In this document: positions 5,659 through 6,013 of the stretch, one piece after another | Layout of the letters: every line of letters begins with the position of its first letter | Numbering within the stretch: position 1 is the stretch's first letter | NCBI GenBank assembly: GCA_016934135.1 | Contig: JAFGTK010000081.1 | Location: 1-6,013, forward strand | Source: Deltaproteobacteria bacterium | GTDB taxonomy: Bacteria; Desulfobacterota; Desulfomonilia; UBA1062 | Reading direction: 5' to 3' | Length of the DNA stretch: 6,013 nt | Notes under the pieces: generated by a model | Seen by the model: the letters and a program-made list of their open reading frames with translations, nothing else | Database searches by the model: none | Told to the model about the DNA's origin: nothing | Translations under genes and position numbers: made by a program

Positions 5659-5736
5659 GTATAAGGTCTGAGGTATAAGGTTTTGGAGACAGACACACAT
5701 TTAACCGTAAACCCTATACGTTACACCTTATATCCC
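5657..5736. repeat. Inverted heptad-repeat arms forming a long imperfect hairpin
   Basis: The left arm (5657-5683) contains GGTATAAGGT at 5658 and again at 5672, offset by 14, with GGTCTGA and GGTTTTG completing the heptad series. The right arm (5701-5736) runs in heptads TTAACCG, TAAACCC, TATACGT, TACACCT, TATATCC, the reverse complement of the same GGTnTA theme. Folded together, 5657-5683 pairs with 5709-5736 at 23 Watson-Crick positions, with one bulge and four non-matching columns, one of them G-U. The loop is about 25 bases. TTTT at 5737-5740 follows, so it could also terminate the lipoprotein transcript. Confidence 0.65.
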
Positions 5737-5864
5737 TTTTATCTATTAAAATACACCCTGGATCAAAACGAAAAAATCTACTATGTGCATAACCATGATT
5801 GAACCATATGATGGAACGGCTGCTGAATTTTTATTTTTAGCTAAGCAGAGCCGATAGCGCACCT

Positions 5865-6013
5865 ATGAGAATCATTTACGCCACGGATATTCACGGTGAC
5901 TTCGAAAAGGTCAAGACACTTTTGTACAGCACAACGGCAGATGTCTATATCATTGCAGGCGATCTGATCGACATGCCGTTCTACAACCTGGAATCCTCCA
6001 TCCGCTACCATGA
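5865..6013 (+). CDS. 5' end of a calcineurin-like metallophosphoesterase (partial)
   Basis: The frame from ATG 5865 stays open to the window end (49 full codons). It begins MRIIYATDIHGDFEKV, with metal ligands Asp8 and His10 of the DxH motif. Then comes VYIIAGDLID, where Asp33 is in the GDxxD motif that bridges the two metal ions. These are the first two of the family's five blocks; the rest lies beyond the window. Such enzymes cleave phosphomonoesters or diesters using two metal ions. The substrate cannot be told from this fragment. No clear Shine-Dalgarno sequence precedes the ATG (AGCAGAG ends 15 bases upstream), but the N-terminal beta strand fits this start. No promoter was identified in the preceding AT-rich 120 bases. 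Confidence 0.85.
   Translation, partial: MRIIYATDIHGDFEKVKTLLYSTTADVYIIAGDLIDMPFYNLESSIRYH

Overview
The window looks like part of the chromosome of a Gram-negative, anaerobic or microaerophilic bacterium of roughly even base composition. The Gram-negative call rests on an Slp-type outer-membrane lipoprotein. The anaerobic call rests on an oxygen-sensitive radical-SAM enzyme of the anaerobic sulfatase-maturase type. A Desulfobacterota- or Nitrospirota-like host fits, but that is a guess: no rRNA, mobile element or taxon marker is present.

Layout from left to right. (1) The last 61 codons of an unidentified + strand gene, with a GC-rich hairpin just after its stop, then about 270 bp without a credible gene. 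(2) A tight two-gene + strand unit: a multi-pass membrane protein of unknown function and, 15 bp later, a Tat-exported type I sulfatase with a Cys-type formylglycine motif. (3) A 392-bp gene-free gap holding heptad-periodic repeats and a candidate intrinsic terminator. (4) On the - strand, converging on the sulfatase, a radical-SAM/SPASM protein whose cysteine layout is that of an anaerobic sulfatase-maturating enzyme (anSME). (5) Divergent from it on the + strand, a HAD-IB phosphatase-like protein. (6) An Slp-family lipoprotein with its own good sigma70-type promoter and an unusual aromatic C-terminal tail. (7) A second repeat-rich gap with a long imperfect hairpin, then the first 49 codons of a metallophosphoesterase that runs off the end.

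The clear functional link is between the sulfatase and the maturase. The maturase would oxidise the motif cysteine (Cys94) to formylglycine in the cytoplasm, before the folded sulfatase is exported by Tat. The membrane protein is probably co-transcribed with the sulfatase, but its role is unknown. The phosphatase, lipoprotein and phosphoesterase look like ordinary neighbours.

The most unusual signal is not a gene. Short sequence blocks in both large gaps, and weakly in the maturase/phosphatase gap, repeat with the same period of 7 nt (14 nt for the best copies), although their sequences are unrelated. In one gap, two heptad arms face each other and can fold into a long imperfect hairpin.
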